64,000 nucleotides of DNA from Plotosus lineatus (GCA_024760905.1 CM045731.1:18637001-18701000), one strand, 5' to 3'. Shown: positions 23,605 to 34,813, numbered from the stretch's first letter. Numbers and translations: made by a program. Notes: generated by a model not told the origin, from the letters alone.

Positions 23605-23814
23605 TGTAAAAATGTGCGGAAAATTTGACAAAATAACAATCTTTATCCTTCATTTCAACACAAATGTATAAGAAAACCCAGCTTAGGAAGACTGTGTCCT
23701 GGTCATGGACTTCTTGTTTGTGTATGGATGTGCCTTCTGTCAATCACAGCAAGAAGGAGGCACGTTGTGTGTATTGACCATCAATAGTTTGGCACACTGT
23801 TGACAATATACAGT

Positions 23815-24135
23815 ACCCTGACTTTGGACAGTGTCAGCTGTGATATAGGCTCCAGCCTGCCCATTACCCTGTTAGCATTAGGTAGTTTAGAAAATGACCA
23901 TCAAAGGGCCAAAGTACACAAACAACCAATTACATTCACGCTCTCACCTATAGCAGTTTGGAACAGCCAATTAGCCTAATGTGCATGTTGTTGGAGAAAA
24001 CCAGAGGACCCAGTGGAAAACGACATTGGCACGAGGAGAACACATAAATGACCTAATCAAACCCAGGACCCGAACCCAGGACATTGTTGCTGTGAGATGG
24101 ATTGCTATCCATAACACCACCGTGCCACCCGATTC
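23815..24135 (-). mobile_element. GTGGTTAGC-type SINE, degenerate
   Basis: Reverse-oriented, from ATAGGCTCCAGCCTGCCC to ATAACACCACCGTGCCACC, with a short deletion in the middle. Confidence 0.6.
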
Positions 24136-24177
24136 AGGTTCAACATTAAAATAAAATTAGTAAATATCACAACGTGA

Positions 24178-24510
24178 TTCATTCGTTTTCTGAACCGCTT
24201 AATCCCAATTAGAGTCACGCGGAGGCTGGCACCCGTCTCAGCTGACTCTGGGCGAGGGCAGACTACACCCTAGACAGCTCACCAGGCCATCATAGGGCAG
24301 AAACACGCTGACGGCTATGCAGCTACTCTTGACGAAAGCCAGCAATGGTTCTTTTGCGGCCTCTCACCGTAGACAGTGAGAGACATGGCCGGCCTTTGAT
24401 AACCCAGTTAGCTGCACTGGGGGGACAGTGATAACCTGTTGAGAGTGGGGCTTGAACCCCCAACCTTGGGATCAGTGATCCAGCACCTTTACCACCAGGA
24501 TTAAGTTGTT
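24178..24510 (-). mobile_element. SINE with the alternative 3' half
   Basis: - strand copy. Join between ACGCTGACGGC-equivalent sequence and GGGCAGACTACACCCTAGAC (24257 on). A (GAAT)n tail lies nearby at 24523-24541. Confidence 0.78.
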
Positions 24511-24883
24511 ACAAAAAATGAATGAATGAATGAATGAATGAATTATAAAACAGTTATAGAATCTGACTTTTGATGCTCGATAATTATTCAGTAGTTCAAT
24601 GATCTCAGCTTATATTATCCAATAGCAACCCCTTAACCGAATAATTCCCGAAATCATACTTTGAATTCAATAAATGCTTATTATTATTTGGAGATAGCAA
24701 ACCAATCAGATTGCACCTTTTGCATGTCGTTACACTCAATGCAAATAGTGTATCTGAACTTTTACAAGGGTTTAAATTTTGTATGATCAGTCTTCGTATC
24801 TCATTTTTGAGTTCCGTGGTGAATGAGAGAATTTTATGAATTTGGTGAATGAAAGACCATTTTGTCTGGTCACTTGTAAGTTC

Positions 24884-25242
24884 ACAAAATTAGGGGCAGT
24901 GGTGGTCTAGTGGTATAGGGCGCTGGATCGCTGATCCAAAAGGTTGAGGGTTCGAGTCCCACTCTCCACAAGGTTGTCACTGTCCCCTCCCAGTGTAGTT
25001 AACTGGGTTATCAAAGGCGGGCCATGTCTGTCACTGTCTATGGTGTGAAGCATGTAAAAGAACCATTGCTGACTTTCGTAAAGAGTAGCTGCAAAGTCGT
25101 CAGCGTGTTTCTGTCCCTTGCTAAAAAGGGTTGTGACAGGAAGGGCATCCGACGTAAAAACCTCTGCCAAATCAAACGAGCGAATCAGATGACTCGCTGT
25201 GGCGACTCCCGAGTAAAAGGGAAAAAGCCGAAAGGAAGACAG
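24884..25242 (+). mobile_element. SINE with RTE-derived tail, 12-bp duplication
   Basis: ACTTGTAAGTTC at 24872-24883 and 25243-25254. Head at 24893 (GGGGCAGTGGTGGTCTAGTG), RTE 5'-like piece at 25125-25160, RTE-like tail from 25194. Nine extra bases (ACAAAATTA) precede the head. Confidence 0.87.
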
Positions 25243-25299
25243 ACTTGTAAGTTCTTTTTATACAAATAGGAAAAATTGGAGGTAATATTTGTGATTTGG

Positions 25300-25799
25300 A
25301 TGGTAAAGTTTGGCATTACTTTTACGCCGGATGCCCTTCCTGACACAACCCTCTGCATTTTTCTGGGCTTGGGACCAGCATAAGGGGGAGAGACACTGGT
25401 TAGTGCCCCCCCCCCCCCCCCCCCCCCGCCTCATGGCTACATTTAGGAGTCAGAGCTGGAGGTAGCAGAGATGAAACTGTTGAGGTTCTCTGTGGGAGTA
25501 ACGAGGATGGATAGGATCAGAAATGAGTACATCAGAGGGACAGCCCATGTAAGAGGTTTTGGAGACAAAGTCAGAGAGGCAAGATTGAGATGGTTTGGAC
25601 ATGTACAGAGGAGGGATAGTGAGTATATTGGCAGTAGGATGCTGAGGTTGGAACTACCAGGCCGAAGGGTCATGAGGGTCGTTAGAGTAAGAGAAGAAGA
25701 TGCAGAGGACAGGGTGAGATGGAGGCGGATGATTTGCTGTGGCGACCCCTGAAGGGAACAGCCGAAAGGAAAAGAAGAAGAAGAAGAAGAAGAAGAAGG
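25300..25799 (+). mobile_element. RTE LINE insertion with inverted 5' part (twin-primed structure)
   Basis: 25305-25443 matches the RTE 5' region in antisense, with the element's 5' terminus at 25443. From about 25449 the 3' part runs in sense orientation to the tail (GAA)n at 25768-25799. The sense part encodes MKLLRFSVGVTRMDRIRNEY and onward to RLELPGRR, then has a small deletion. An antisense 5' terminus abutting a sense 3' part is the expected footprint of twin priming. Confidence 0.8.
25406..25427. repeat. Poly(C) tract
   Basis: 22 C in the antisense RTE 5' region, where the full-length copy has only about 7; probably slippage in the element's own C-run. Confidence 0.95.
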
Positions 25800-26672
25800 A
25801 CATTTTGGAAGGCCTTCACGTTGTGCTTTTTTGCAGATGTCTGTAAACCAGAGTCAGAGCCTGAAAAGACTTTGCGTGCCTGAAGTTTGCCATACAGAGT
25901 CTTTGGAGATCCTCCCATCAGCTATGTGACAAAACATGATGTCCAGTCCCAGAAGTGTGAAATGTAAAGCATGATGCATTTTTGAAAGTAGGAGGAATAC
26001 TGGGGTGGGTGGGGTGTCCTTGTCCAGCAAGGTCCAGCAAAGTCCTTGTTCCATCCCATCCTTGTCCAGCAAGCTCTTTCACGCACTCACTATTTCATTT
26101 ATGACTATTGGTGATTTGCTATTGTCTTTCAAGACACACAGAGGATATACGTATATACATACAGTAGACAATATTTCCAATTTTAAACCTGAAGTAAATC
26201 GCAACCTTTTAAGTCTGTTACCTGACCAAAAAGAAACAGGCAGAGTCATTGTGTTATCTTATTGATCACCAGTTGTATACTGTACATCCAGTCATTCACT
26301 TAATCCTACAACTTGGTGAGGCTGGAGCCTATCTCGCTGGGCCAACACTGGGCGAAGGTCTGACCAGGACTCAAAACCAAAACCTTCTGACTGTGAGGCG
26401 GGTGTGCTAACTACCTCACCTGACTAACCACTCAGTTGTATGACATCACTTATTATTGTACGTCGACCTACCAGTATTGTTTCCTGCAGAGCGAGTTGGC
26501 TGCTGGAACTAATACGCAGTGTCTTCGGGTTCTGCCGGAATCTTTTGAACGGCGGACCGTGTTACTGAAAAACATTCCCCGATTTCGCTGGGAACACTTT
26601 GTGTCGCAGATAAACAAGAGTTTGCTCCGTTTATCCAAATAAATCCTTAAACTACACTCTGTACATGTCGGT
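25800..26672. other. Upstream region of the C8orf82 homologue
   Basis: A SINE scrap lies at 26285-26430. 26436-26642 is open on the + strand (LRVLPESFERRTVLLKNIPR) and overlaps an open - strand frame; it ends before the gene's start, so it may be 5' UTR. No family match recognised. Confidence 0.4.
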
Positions 26673-26822
26673 ATGATTATAACCAGACTATGTTTTTGGA
26701 GAAGGACGATGTGGACCAGCAAGTTGGAGATGTTTTCGAGAGGACAGGGAACATACACGCAGGGTCAGAGTCCGCAGCCTCGTATCCGTGAATATTTCTA
26801 CTATCTTGATCACCAAGGACAG
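26673..26822 (+). CDS. C8orf82: C8orf82 homologue exon 1
   Basis: Coding exon 1 ends in phase 0 after codon CAG and is followed by the GT donor at 26823-26824. It encodes the putative targeting segment and the conserved REYFYYLDHQGQ block. Confidence 0.88.
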
Positions 26823-29800
26823 GTACACAGCCTGCACGGCACAGGAAGTCGTCCTTCTGAATAATATGCGGGTCAAATTTAAAAAGTGTTCTTGTATTCC
26901 TATCAATAGCTGTTTCTAGATGACACCAAGGTGAAGAACTTTGTCACCTGTTTTAAAGGTATGTGTGTGAGCTCACGCTTTTACAGGTCCCCTGAGATCA
27001 CTCATCTCGCGCACTGATTTGCTCCACCAGTTCCACTATTAGGATCACACAGGGGCGGGTGTCCAAATCAGCTGACACTGGGAGAAGGCATGGTACACTC
27101 TGAACAGCTTACTAGACCATTTCAGAGCAACTAACTGGGTTATCAAAGGCGGGCCATGTCTCTCACTGTCTATGGTGAGAGGCATGTAAAAGAACCATTT
27201 CTGACTTTCGTAAAGAGTAGCTGCAAAGCCGTCAGCATGTTTCTGTCCCTTGCTAAAAGGGTTGTGACAGGAAGGGCATCCGACGTAAAAACCTCTGCCA
27301 AATCAAACGTGCGAATCAGATGATTCGCTGTGGCGACTCCCGAGCAAAAGGGAAAAAGCCGAAAGGGAGACAGACAGACACATACAACCATTCACACTCA
27401 CACGACTGCCCAGGGCAGTGCTTCTCAAACAGTGCCCCCTCCTTCCGGTATGATGCCGGGGGAATATGACCCTGGGGAACATGCTTTTCTGTAATAATGT
27501 ACGAGAATTAAGTGTAATTACCTCTCCACTCCACTAGTTGGCAGTGGCGCTCTCATTGTCACGCTATGGTGTGGTTTTTCGCAGGAGCAAACAATATGAA
27601 GTGCACTAAACACCTCTCAAGAAATGATATGGAAAATTTTCTAAGAGGAGCAAAGAGAAAGGTGGAGAGAGACGGATATATTAAGATATCAATAAGTTGA
27701 ATAAGTTTAAATCAGTATGTATTTTTTTAATTTCAGGCACATTGCTGCATTTTAAATATTTTCTCTTACAGATTAACAATGTTTATGAAGTTTTTCTTGA
27801 TAAGTTGAGCTATATTTCTTTCTTTTTTGTTTTTAATGTTAATAAAGATACAATGTTATGCAGAGGTGTACGAATAATTTTATAGACAACTAATACTGTA
27901 TAGTTGCTCGCGGGGTGGGAAATTTTTTTCTTCCTAGAGGGGGCACCACAGAGAATAATTGAGAAGCATTGGCCTTAGGCAGTGGTTCTCCAATAGTGGG
28001 TTGCGCCCCCCTGAGGGGGCACAGTGGGATGCGGGTGTGTGGGGGGTGACCCCAAGGAACATGCTTTTTTGGATACAGTGTAATTCTACATCCACTACAG
28101 CAGGTGGCAGTGGCTTCCTCACTGTTAGTTTGCCCAAAGGTAAAATAAGTAATAGTTAATAAACCCACCATGGAAATTTTTAACAGGGACGGAAAGAGAG
28201 GCTGAGCGAGACAAAGACGGTGAGAGAAACAAAAGTCTCCCGAAAGTTAAGTGGAGGCGGTATGATGAAGCGGATGTAGCACTCTGCTTCACTGTTCTGC
28301 AGTAAGAAACAAGGAAAGACCGCCACCGTGTTTACTGTGTCTGAAAACATTGGCAGCGGAGAGCATGAACCCAATAAATTCAAACCTCACTTAAAGACAT
28401 CACACCCCGATCACGTGATGAGTTTTTTCAGCAAAAACGTGCCGAATATTACCAACAAGCATCCCGCTTTGTGGATGCTACTCCAGCAAACCAGCGAGCT
28501 CTGTTAGTATCATCTCAGGTGGAGTACCAAACTGCTCAGTGCAGAAAACCCCACAGCAGAGTAACTGATCCTACCTGCAGCAGACACGATCTCCGTCATG
28601 CTGGATGACGTCACTGCTGCGAAAATAAGTGCAGGTCCCAGTTCAGCATTGAGCAGGAGCTGAGAGTTCAGTGTCCGGCTTTAAGCCCGGCTTCGAAAAG
28701 CTGTGCACTGCGAAACGTTGGTGCACTTTAAATCTTTTTGTTTAAAGACCAAAGAATTGTTAATAAAGTTATTCTTTGTTGGAAGTTGATTTTTGTACTT
28801 CATAAAGATATAAATAAATAAATAACAATTTTTTAGACAAATAACACTTGATATGGGGGGGGGGGGGGGGGGGCTCGAAATGTTTTCCTCTTCCTAGGGG
28901 GTGTGCGACAGAAAATAATTGAGAAGCACTGACCTAGGGTCATGTTGAAGTCGTCATTATCCCTAAAGTGAATGTCGTTGGATTGTGGGAAGAAACCAGA
29001 GTACCCGGATGAAACCCACACAAGAATGGGGTTAAACCAGGGTTGATTGGTTAATCTGTGTACTCTGTACAGAGACTGACCAATCAACTGCCTGAAGACT
29101 CGGATCAGTTTATGAAACAATCAAGTCAGGTGTGCTGTTGCTTGGTTGAAACAAAAACCTGCAGCCACATGGCCCTTGGTGACACGAGTTTGACACCCCT
29201 GGGTTAAACATTGCAAACAACATAGAAAAGACCTTGCTGACCCTGGGACTGAAACCCAGGACCTTCTTGTGATTACAAAAGTTTTACTGTGGCTTGAAAA
29301 ACCCTTTGTATGTTGGAAAATGTCAATAAAAATGTACACTCATTATCTGTGTCTGTTTATGTGCATCATCGAAATCTAATTTTCTTCTCTGTTATTATTC
29401 CCCCCAGATCAGCAATTCCTGACTTTCTTTTTTAAGCATTTAAAATTCAACCATAGTGGCCGCTACCAGCAGCACTTCCCTTTCCTTTCACTGTGCGGAC
29501 GTGAGAGGAACTTCCTGCGGTGTGATGATCAGCCTGTTGTATTTACTCATTTGTTGTCTGAGGCGGGGCTGGAGGCACACCTGTCATATTGTGGAGGTGG
29601 GACTAAACTGACTTTACCTTTCCGACCTCAGTCCTTGTTCATGCATCCAGAGAGTGGCAGAGTGTACCATCCTGCCCCTGAGATGGTCGGTGGTGTTGGA
29701 TTGGTACGTTCTGCGCTGGCCATTGAGTTCAGCCCTCACTTTCAGTACTCTTCAGGTCAAGACAGCTCTGCTCAACCCTCTCATTTCAAGTGGGCTGGGC

Positions 29801-29850
29801 AGAAGTATACATTGACTAATGAGCTCTCAAAGTATTTCAATGTGAAATAG
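26673..29850 (+). CDS. C8orf82: UPF0598 family protein (C8orf82 homologue), 3 exons
   Basis: Three exons join in frame: 26673-26822, 26910-26958 and 29408-29850 (stop TAG), giving 213 residues, close to the human protein length (about 216). Both introns (87 bp and 2.45 kb) have GT/AG ends. Diagnostic UPF0598 stretches are visible: YTQGQSPQPRIREYFYYLD near residues 28-46, LFLDDTKVKNFVTCFK in exon 2, and CGRERNFLRCDDQPVVFTHL, YCGGGTKLTLPF and RVYHPAPEMVGGVGLVRSAL in exon 3. The chosen ATG at 26673 gives a basic N-terminus (MIITRLCFWRRTMW), compatible with mitochondrial targeting; a second ATG at 26709 is possible. The family has no established biochemical activity. A poly(A) signal AATAAA lies at 29950-29955. 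The gene is convergent with PM20D2. Identification is firm; the exact start is less so. Confidence 0.94.
26910..26958 (+). CDS. C8orf82: C8orf82 homologue exon 2
   Basis: A 49-nt exon between AG at 26908-26909 and GT at 26959-26960, encoding LFLDDTKVKNFVTCFK plus one base of the next codon. It is too short to stand out as an open frame alone, but it matches the family order exactly. Confidence 0.92.
27121..27375 (+). mobile_element. 5'-truncated SINE with RTE-derived tail
   Basis: Begins at AACTGGGTTATCAAAGGCGG, lacking the tRNA-like head, and ends AAAAAGCCGAAAGGGAGAC. In C8orf82 intron 2. Confidence 0.78.
27416..27970. mobile_element. hAT-like element I in C8orf82 intron 2
   Basis: Begins CAGTGCTTCTCAAACAGTGC and ends AATAATTGAGAAGCATTG. 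No coding remnant seen. It is followed after 8 bp by a related element in the same orientation. Confidence 0.65.
27979..28931 (+). mobile_element. hAT-like element II with BED-finger transposase remnant
   Basis: Begins CAGTGGTTCTCCAATAGTG and ends AATAATTGAGAAGCACTG. The + strand at about 28190-28640 carries broken frames of a ZBED/SCAND3-type transposase N-terminus (HEPNKFKPHLKTSHPDHVM, QQKRAEYYQQASRFVDATPA, NQRALLVSSQVEYQTAQCRK). Several stops and frameshifts. A G-tract lies at 28855-28873. Confidence 0.72.
28960..29265 (-). mobile_element. GTGGTTAGC-type SINE, degenerate, in C8orf82 intron 2
   Basis: GGATTGTGGGAAGAAACCAG and GGGACTGAAACCCAGGACC mark the two ends; unrelated sequence with an inverted TTGGTTAATCTGTGTAC motif intervenes. 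Confidence 0.5.
29408..29850 (+). CDS. C8orf82: C8orf82 homologue exon 3 (terminal)
   Basis: Acceptor AG is at 29406-29407 behind a pyrimidine tract. The exon stays open for 147 codons to the TAG at 29848-29850 and contains the CGRERNFLRC and PAPEMVGGVGLVRSAL signatures. It ends in ELSKYFNVK. Confidence 0.94.
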
Positions 29851-29949
29851 AGAGCTTTATTGACACATTTTGCACTTTCCCCAAATACTTGTTACAAATG
29901 ATGCTGAAGGAACAGTGATATCATCATTTATGCCATAATGTTCACTGTA

Positions 29950-29955
29950 AATAAA
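29950..29955 (+). terminator. Poly(A) signal of the C8orf82 homologue
   Basis: AATAAA lies 100 nt downstream of the stop codon, at the usual distance for a short 3' UTR. Confidence 0.7.
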
Positions 29956-29959
29956 ACTC

Positions 29960-30349
29960 ATGAGACATGTAGCATGTCTGTGACTGCGCTGCGTGGACTG
30001 TATGTATGATTATATTTAATTATTAAAACATTTTGAACATAGTTTTTTTTCCTTCTTTTATAGTATGTCGAGTGCAAGTTCCTACATGGCACAGGATCCG
30101 CATCAGATATACAGTATTACAACACGAGAGGGGCATTCGTAGGCTGCACCATACCGCCGCCAGGCACAAATGAATTACTGTATGTTGTCCAATGCAATAA
30201 ACCTGATAACGCAGGTTTATACAGTAATGATAATGGGCAGTATCATCATGAAATGTCTCCCTCTAGTGTCCGTCTAATGAACATTCACAAATTATTTGTT
30301 TTCAGTATGAATCAACGCATGGATCACCTGTACAATTAAATGGTTTGTT
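29960..30349. other. Intergenic gap between the two convergent genes
   Basis: No gene or recognised repeat. The segmental duplication begins at its right edge. Confidence 0.6.
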
Positions 30350-30803
30350 ACTTGTACCACACCCTACTGGAGAAAAACATTACTGAGTTATACTGCACAC
30401 TAACAAATAAACCAACACAGGTTAAAACATAACCTCCACAAAGAATTTTTAAACAAGATGTACATGTAAAGTTCTGTCAGTTCAAGACAATACAAATTAC
30501 TACTTCATTTTTATTTTGAAAAAGATTTTCAATGTGGGTGTGCGCGTGTATATAGAGTGTAATAATCTAATTATTAATATATACAAATTGCTGCCTATAC
30601 AGTATTTCAATGTGGGTATTATTTACATTGAAATATTAATGAGTAGTGGAGAAGGGGTATGATTAAAAATCCTATACTTTTTTTGGACATATCAAAAGCC
30701 ATTATTTTTATATTTGAAATTAAGCCTTCATTCTGATTTACCTAAATTACCTATAAAGGTACAGAACAGAAATCACAAATCAACATGGCAGAATACAGTA
30801 TAA

Positions 30804-33584
30804 CAGGGGTCACCAACCTTTTTAAAACCGAGAGCTACTTCTTGGGTACCAATTAATGTGAAGGGCTACCACGTCGATACACACTTGTGACATAACAAAT
30901 TTGTTCAATTTACCTTTAATTATATGTTATAATTAATAAATGATATTCATCTATGTTGGAACTATGACAGAAAAAGGTAGAGAGCTGGCTGACGTGATGC
31001 AAAGGAGGAAGGTGGACATACTGTGTGTTCAGGAGACCAGATGGAAAGGTAGCAAGGCTAGAAGGTGAGGAGCAGGGTTTAAGCTGATTTTTCATGGTGT
31101 AGATGGGAAGAGAAATGGAGTAGGAATCATCTTGAAGGAGGAGTTTGTCAGGAATGTTCTAGAAGTGAAAAGAGTGTCAGACAGAGTGATAAGTCTCAAG
31201 TTAGAAATTGAAGGCGTGATGCTCAATGTTGTTAGTGCTTATGCCCCACAGGCAGGATGTGAGCTAGAAGAGAAGGAGAGATTTTGGAGTGAGTTAGATG
31301 AAGTGATGCAGAAGACAGGGTGGGAAATGTATTGACTGATGACAGAAGTGTGCTGGGAAGATGGAAAGAATACTTTGAAGAGCTGATGAATGAGGAAAAT
31401 GAGAGAGAGAGAGAAAAAAAAAAAAAAGAGTAGAAGAGGTGACCGTTGAGGATCAGGAAGTAGCAAAGATTAGTAAGGGTGAAGTGAGGAGAGCATTGAA
31501 GAGGATGAAGAATGGAAAGGCAGTTTGTACTGATGACATACCGGTGGAGGTGTGGAAGTGTCTAGGAGAGGTAGCAGTAGATTTTCTGACAAGAACATTC
31601 AACAAGGTCTTAGAGAGTGAGAGGATGCCAGAGGAATGAAGGAGAAGTGTGCTGGTGCCCATTTTTAAGAACAAGAGAGACGTGCAGAGTTGTGGCAACT
31701 ACAGAGGGATAAAGTTGATGAGCCATATGATGAAGTTATGGGAAAGAATAGTGGAAGCTAGACTAAGGGCAGAGGTCAGAATTTGTGAACAACAGTTTGG
31801 CTTCATGCCAAGAAAGAGCACCACAGATGCAGTGTTTGCCTTGAAGATGTTAATAGAGAAGGTCAGATGGAGCTGCATTGTGCCATTGTGGATCTGGAGA
31901 AAGCTTATGACAGGGTGCCGAGAGAAGAACTGTGGTATTGCATGAGGAAGTCTGGAGTGGCAGAGAAGTATGTTAGAGTGGTGCAGGACATGTATGAGAG
32001 ATGTAAGACAGTGGTGAGGTGTGCTGTCGCTGTGACAGAAGAGTTCAAGGTGGAGGTGGGACTGCATCAAGGGTCAGCTCTCAGCCCCTTCTTGTTTGCT
32101 ATGGTGATGGACAGGCTGACAGACGAGGTTAGACAAGAATCTCCATGGACTATGATGTTCACAGATGACACCGTGATCTGTAGTGAGAGCAGAGAACAAG
32201 TGGAGGAAAATCTAGAGAGGTGGAGGTATGCCCTGGAAAGGAGGGGAATGAAGGTTAGCCTCAGTAAGACAGAATACATGTGTGTGAACGACAAGAACCC
32301 AAGAGGAACGGTGAGGTTACAGGGGACAGAGATAAAGAAGGTGGAGGATTTTAAGTACTTAGGCTCAACAATCCAGAGCAATGGAGAGTGTGGAAAAGAA
32401 GTGAAGAAGCGTGTGCAGGCAGGTTGGAATGGATGGAGAAAAGTGTCCGGTGTGAAAATGTTGAGGTTCTCTTTGGGAGTAACGAGGATGGCTAGGATCA
32501 GGAATGAGTACATCAGAGGGACAGCACATGTTAGATGTTTTGGAGACAAAGTCAGAGAGGCTAGATTGAGATGGTTTGGACATGTACAGAGGAGGGATAG
32601 TGAGTATATTGGTAGTAGGATGCTGAGGTTGGAACTACCAGGCAGAAGGCCCAGAGGAAGACCAAAGAGAAGATTTATGGATGTGGTGAAGGCGGACATG
32701 AAGGTCGTTGGAGTAAGATCGTTGGAGTAAGAGTAGAAGATGCAGAGGATAGGGTGAGATAGAGGCAGATCATTTGCTGTGGCGACCCCTGAAGGGAACA
32801 GCCGAAAGGAAAATTAGTAGTAGTATGTATCTGATTTTACGGTAAAGGATCCTGCAGCCAGAAGCAGAAAGAGAAGCTGTATGTTTACAGAAAGGACATA
32901 GCCAATGGCATTTGCTCATGGAAATTACATCCTTAAAAAAATAATCAAATTGGGAAATAATTGTATTAATGCGCAAGATTTTAGACACCTTGCATGAGAG
33001 ATTGAGGACATGAAATGCGCGAGTCTCACACTTGAGAGTTGACAAGTATGGTCACAAGGCAATCAGTTGGTCTGCGGGTTGAAGTTTTTTCATTCTGTCC
33101 ATTTGTGTTTTGCTTGTCAGCTCTGCTTGGCTTCTTGCACATGAGCTGATCAAAACGAGGGAAATTTACCTCTTTCTCCAAAAACAACTCGCACAGGCTG
33201 TTGCATATAATCCAGTAAAATTAGAGTTTCAAGGTATCGGCCCGCCCACACACTGGAGTACAGAAAGGATTGGGTCTCCGCTGCACGCCACAGCGACAAG
33301 TAGCATTGAAAATGGATGTATAGATTGAAATGCGTGTAATTTATTTGTGTTTTCGTTTTATTTGATGGCTTTTTTCCCTGAATTTTTATTTAAAGGACAG
33401 CGAAATAATGCATTAGTTATTCTATGAAGGCCACCTGATTTATCTGAGAGCAAGATGCAGTCATCAAAAGAGCCACATCTGGCTTGCGAGCCACAGGTTC
33501 CCAACCCCTGAACAGGCTCACGGGCGACTCATGTTGTCCTTGTGTGCAACCTGGTACCCACAGGCACCATGTTGGTGACCCCTG
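30804..33584. mobile_element. hAT-like element with 8-bp duplication, carrying nested RTE
   Basis: CAGTATAA occurs at 30796-30803 and 33585-33592. Ends are CAGGGGTCACCAACCTT and GTTGGTGACCCCTG. The non-RTE parts are 30804-30952 and 32817-33584. Copy B has the empty site at about 57591-57612. No transposase recognised. Confidence 0.88.
30953..32816 (+). mobile_element. RTE LINE copy, internally deleted, nested in a hAT
   Basis: It starts at GTTGGAACTATG, 5'-truncated relative to the full copy, and ends at CAGCCGAAAGGAAAATTAG. An internal deletion of about 0.8 kb fuses mid-endonuclease (DEVMQKTGWEMY) to the region just before the reverse transcriptase. A second deletion removes about 170 bp after GWNGWRKVSGV. 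The 287-residue segment at 31867-32730 still carries [14 protein letters not shown], but the palm reads FTDD rather than FADD. The element is nested inside the 30804-33584 hAT. Confidence 0.88.
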
Positions 33585-33592
33585 CAGTATAA

Positions 33593-34536
33593 AATATCAG
33601 TGCTAATGGTGATGAGATATCCCGGTTTGTAGGGTCAGTGCCAGGGATTAATGGACTGTTCCTGCACTTGTAACCATACAGTAGGACAGATCAGGTAACA
33701 GGGAGGATGCCCAGCATTGAGGTTGTTTTCCAGCAGGCTGCTCAGTATAGGAGCTTCATATCACTCTTCTACTACCAACCACTCAGTAACCTAGTTTAAT
33801 GGAACACTGCTGTATAAAAATCCATCAAATACATCACCATAAAACCAGAAATGTCTTTAATTCAGGAGTGGGATTACGGGATATAGGAATCATACTTCCA
33901 GGAGATTGCGACTTGTGGTATACAGTATAGGTAACGATGAGATTTACAAACGCAGGGCATCCATTTTAATCTAACTTTCTCAACATGCCCTTTTTCTTCA
34001 AGCATGCATCAAGGGCTCACCAGTCTAACTTGTTTTACAAATTCTACCTGTGGAATTAATGACTTGGCATGATTCCCCCCCCCCCAAGTCCTGTAGGAAG
34101 AGTTGAGAAAGGACACAGCAGAAGACGACGACTGGATAAGAAGACCAGTGAAGGGGGAAAAAGTCAAAGCAGATGATTATGACATGAAGAACCTCAAAAG
34201 ATTCTCAAAAATAAAATTAAAAAAATGGTGCAAGATAAATGTTCAAGTGAGCAAATAGCACAGTAAATAAGGCATCATGGGTTTATTATCAAGTATTTAA
34301 ATTTTATTTTATTTTTAATTTAATATTCACTATTACTTAGTACTCAATCTTAATGGTGCCTTTACCATAGGCTATTAAAGTAGTCATTTTAATTCATATT
34401 CTTCATTCATTTTAATCCTAATTAGGGTCGCAAGGAGACTGGTGCCCATCAAAGCCAACTATGGACAAGGGCAGAGTACACCCTGGACAGCTTGCATCCA
34501 TGCCATCACAGGGCCGCGTTATAGTTACCACAGTCT
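33593..34536. other. PM20D2 3' flank
   Basis: Shared with 57965-58690 in copy B; a SINE scrap lies at 34405-34515. No coding content seen. Confidence 0.6.
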
Positions 34537-34542
34537 TTATTT
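34537..34542 (-). terminator. Poly(A) signal of PM20D2
   Basis: AATAAA on the - strand about 65 nt past the stop. The equivalent signal is kept in copy B at 58692-58697. Confidence 0.7.
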
Positions 34543-34604
34543 ATACACTTTGAATATTGTAATCATGTGGTCAAGTTTCTACAGGTATTAGGCTTCCAAG
34601 CTGT

Positions 34605-34813
34605 CTAGACTGAAGTGGTTTCGTATTTTTTGTTCGTTTCAACTTCCCCAGGTTTCATCTGTTGCGGGTTCATTCCTCTCTCCTCTTTGAGCTTGGCTTC
34701 TTGAAACTCCTGTCTGACTCGGGCCAGCACTCCCGGGCTGAAGAGAACATCCAGTGCAGTCATAGCCAAAGCTTTGGCAGTACGGAGTGTGTAAAACTGA
34801 GCTTCATCTGCAC
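34605..34813 (-). CDS. PM20D2: PM20D2 exon 7 (terminal)
   Basis: 209 nt from the acceptor TAG to the stop TAG (34605-34607), encoding [20 protein letters not shown] and a charged C-terminal tail ending YETTSV. Its twin at 58800-59008 differs at four residues and also ends YETTSV. Confidence 0.94.
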
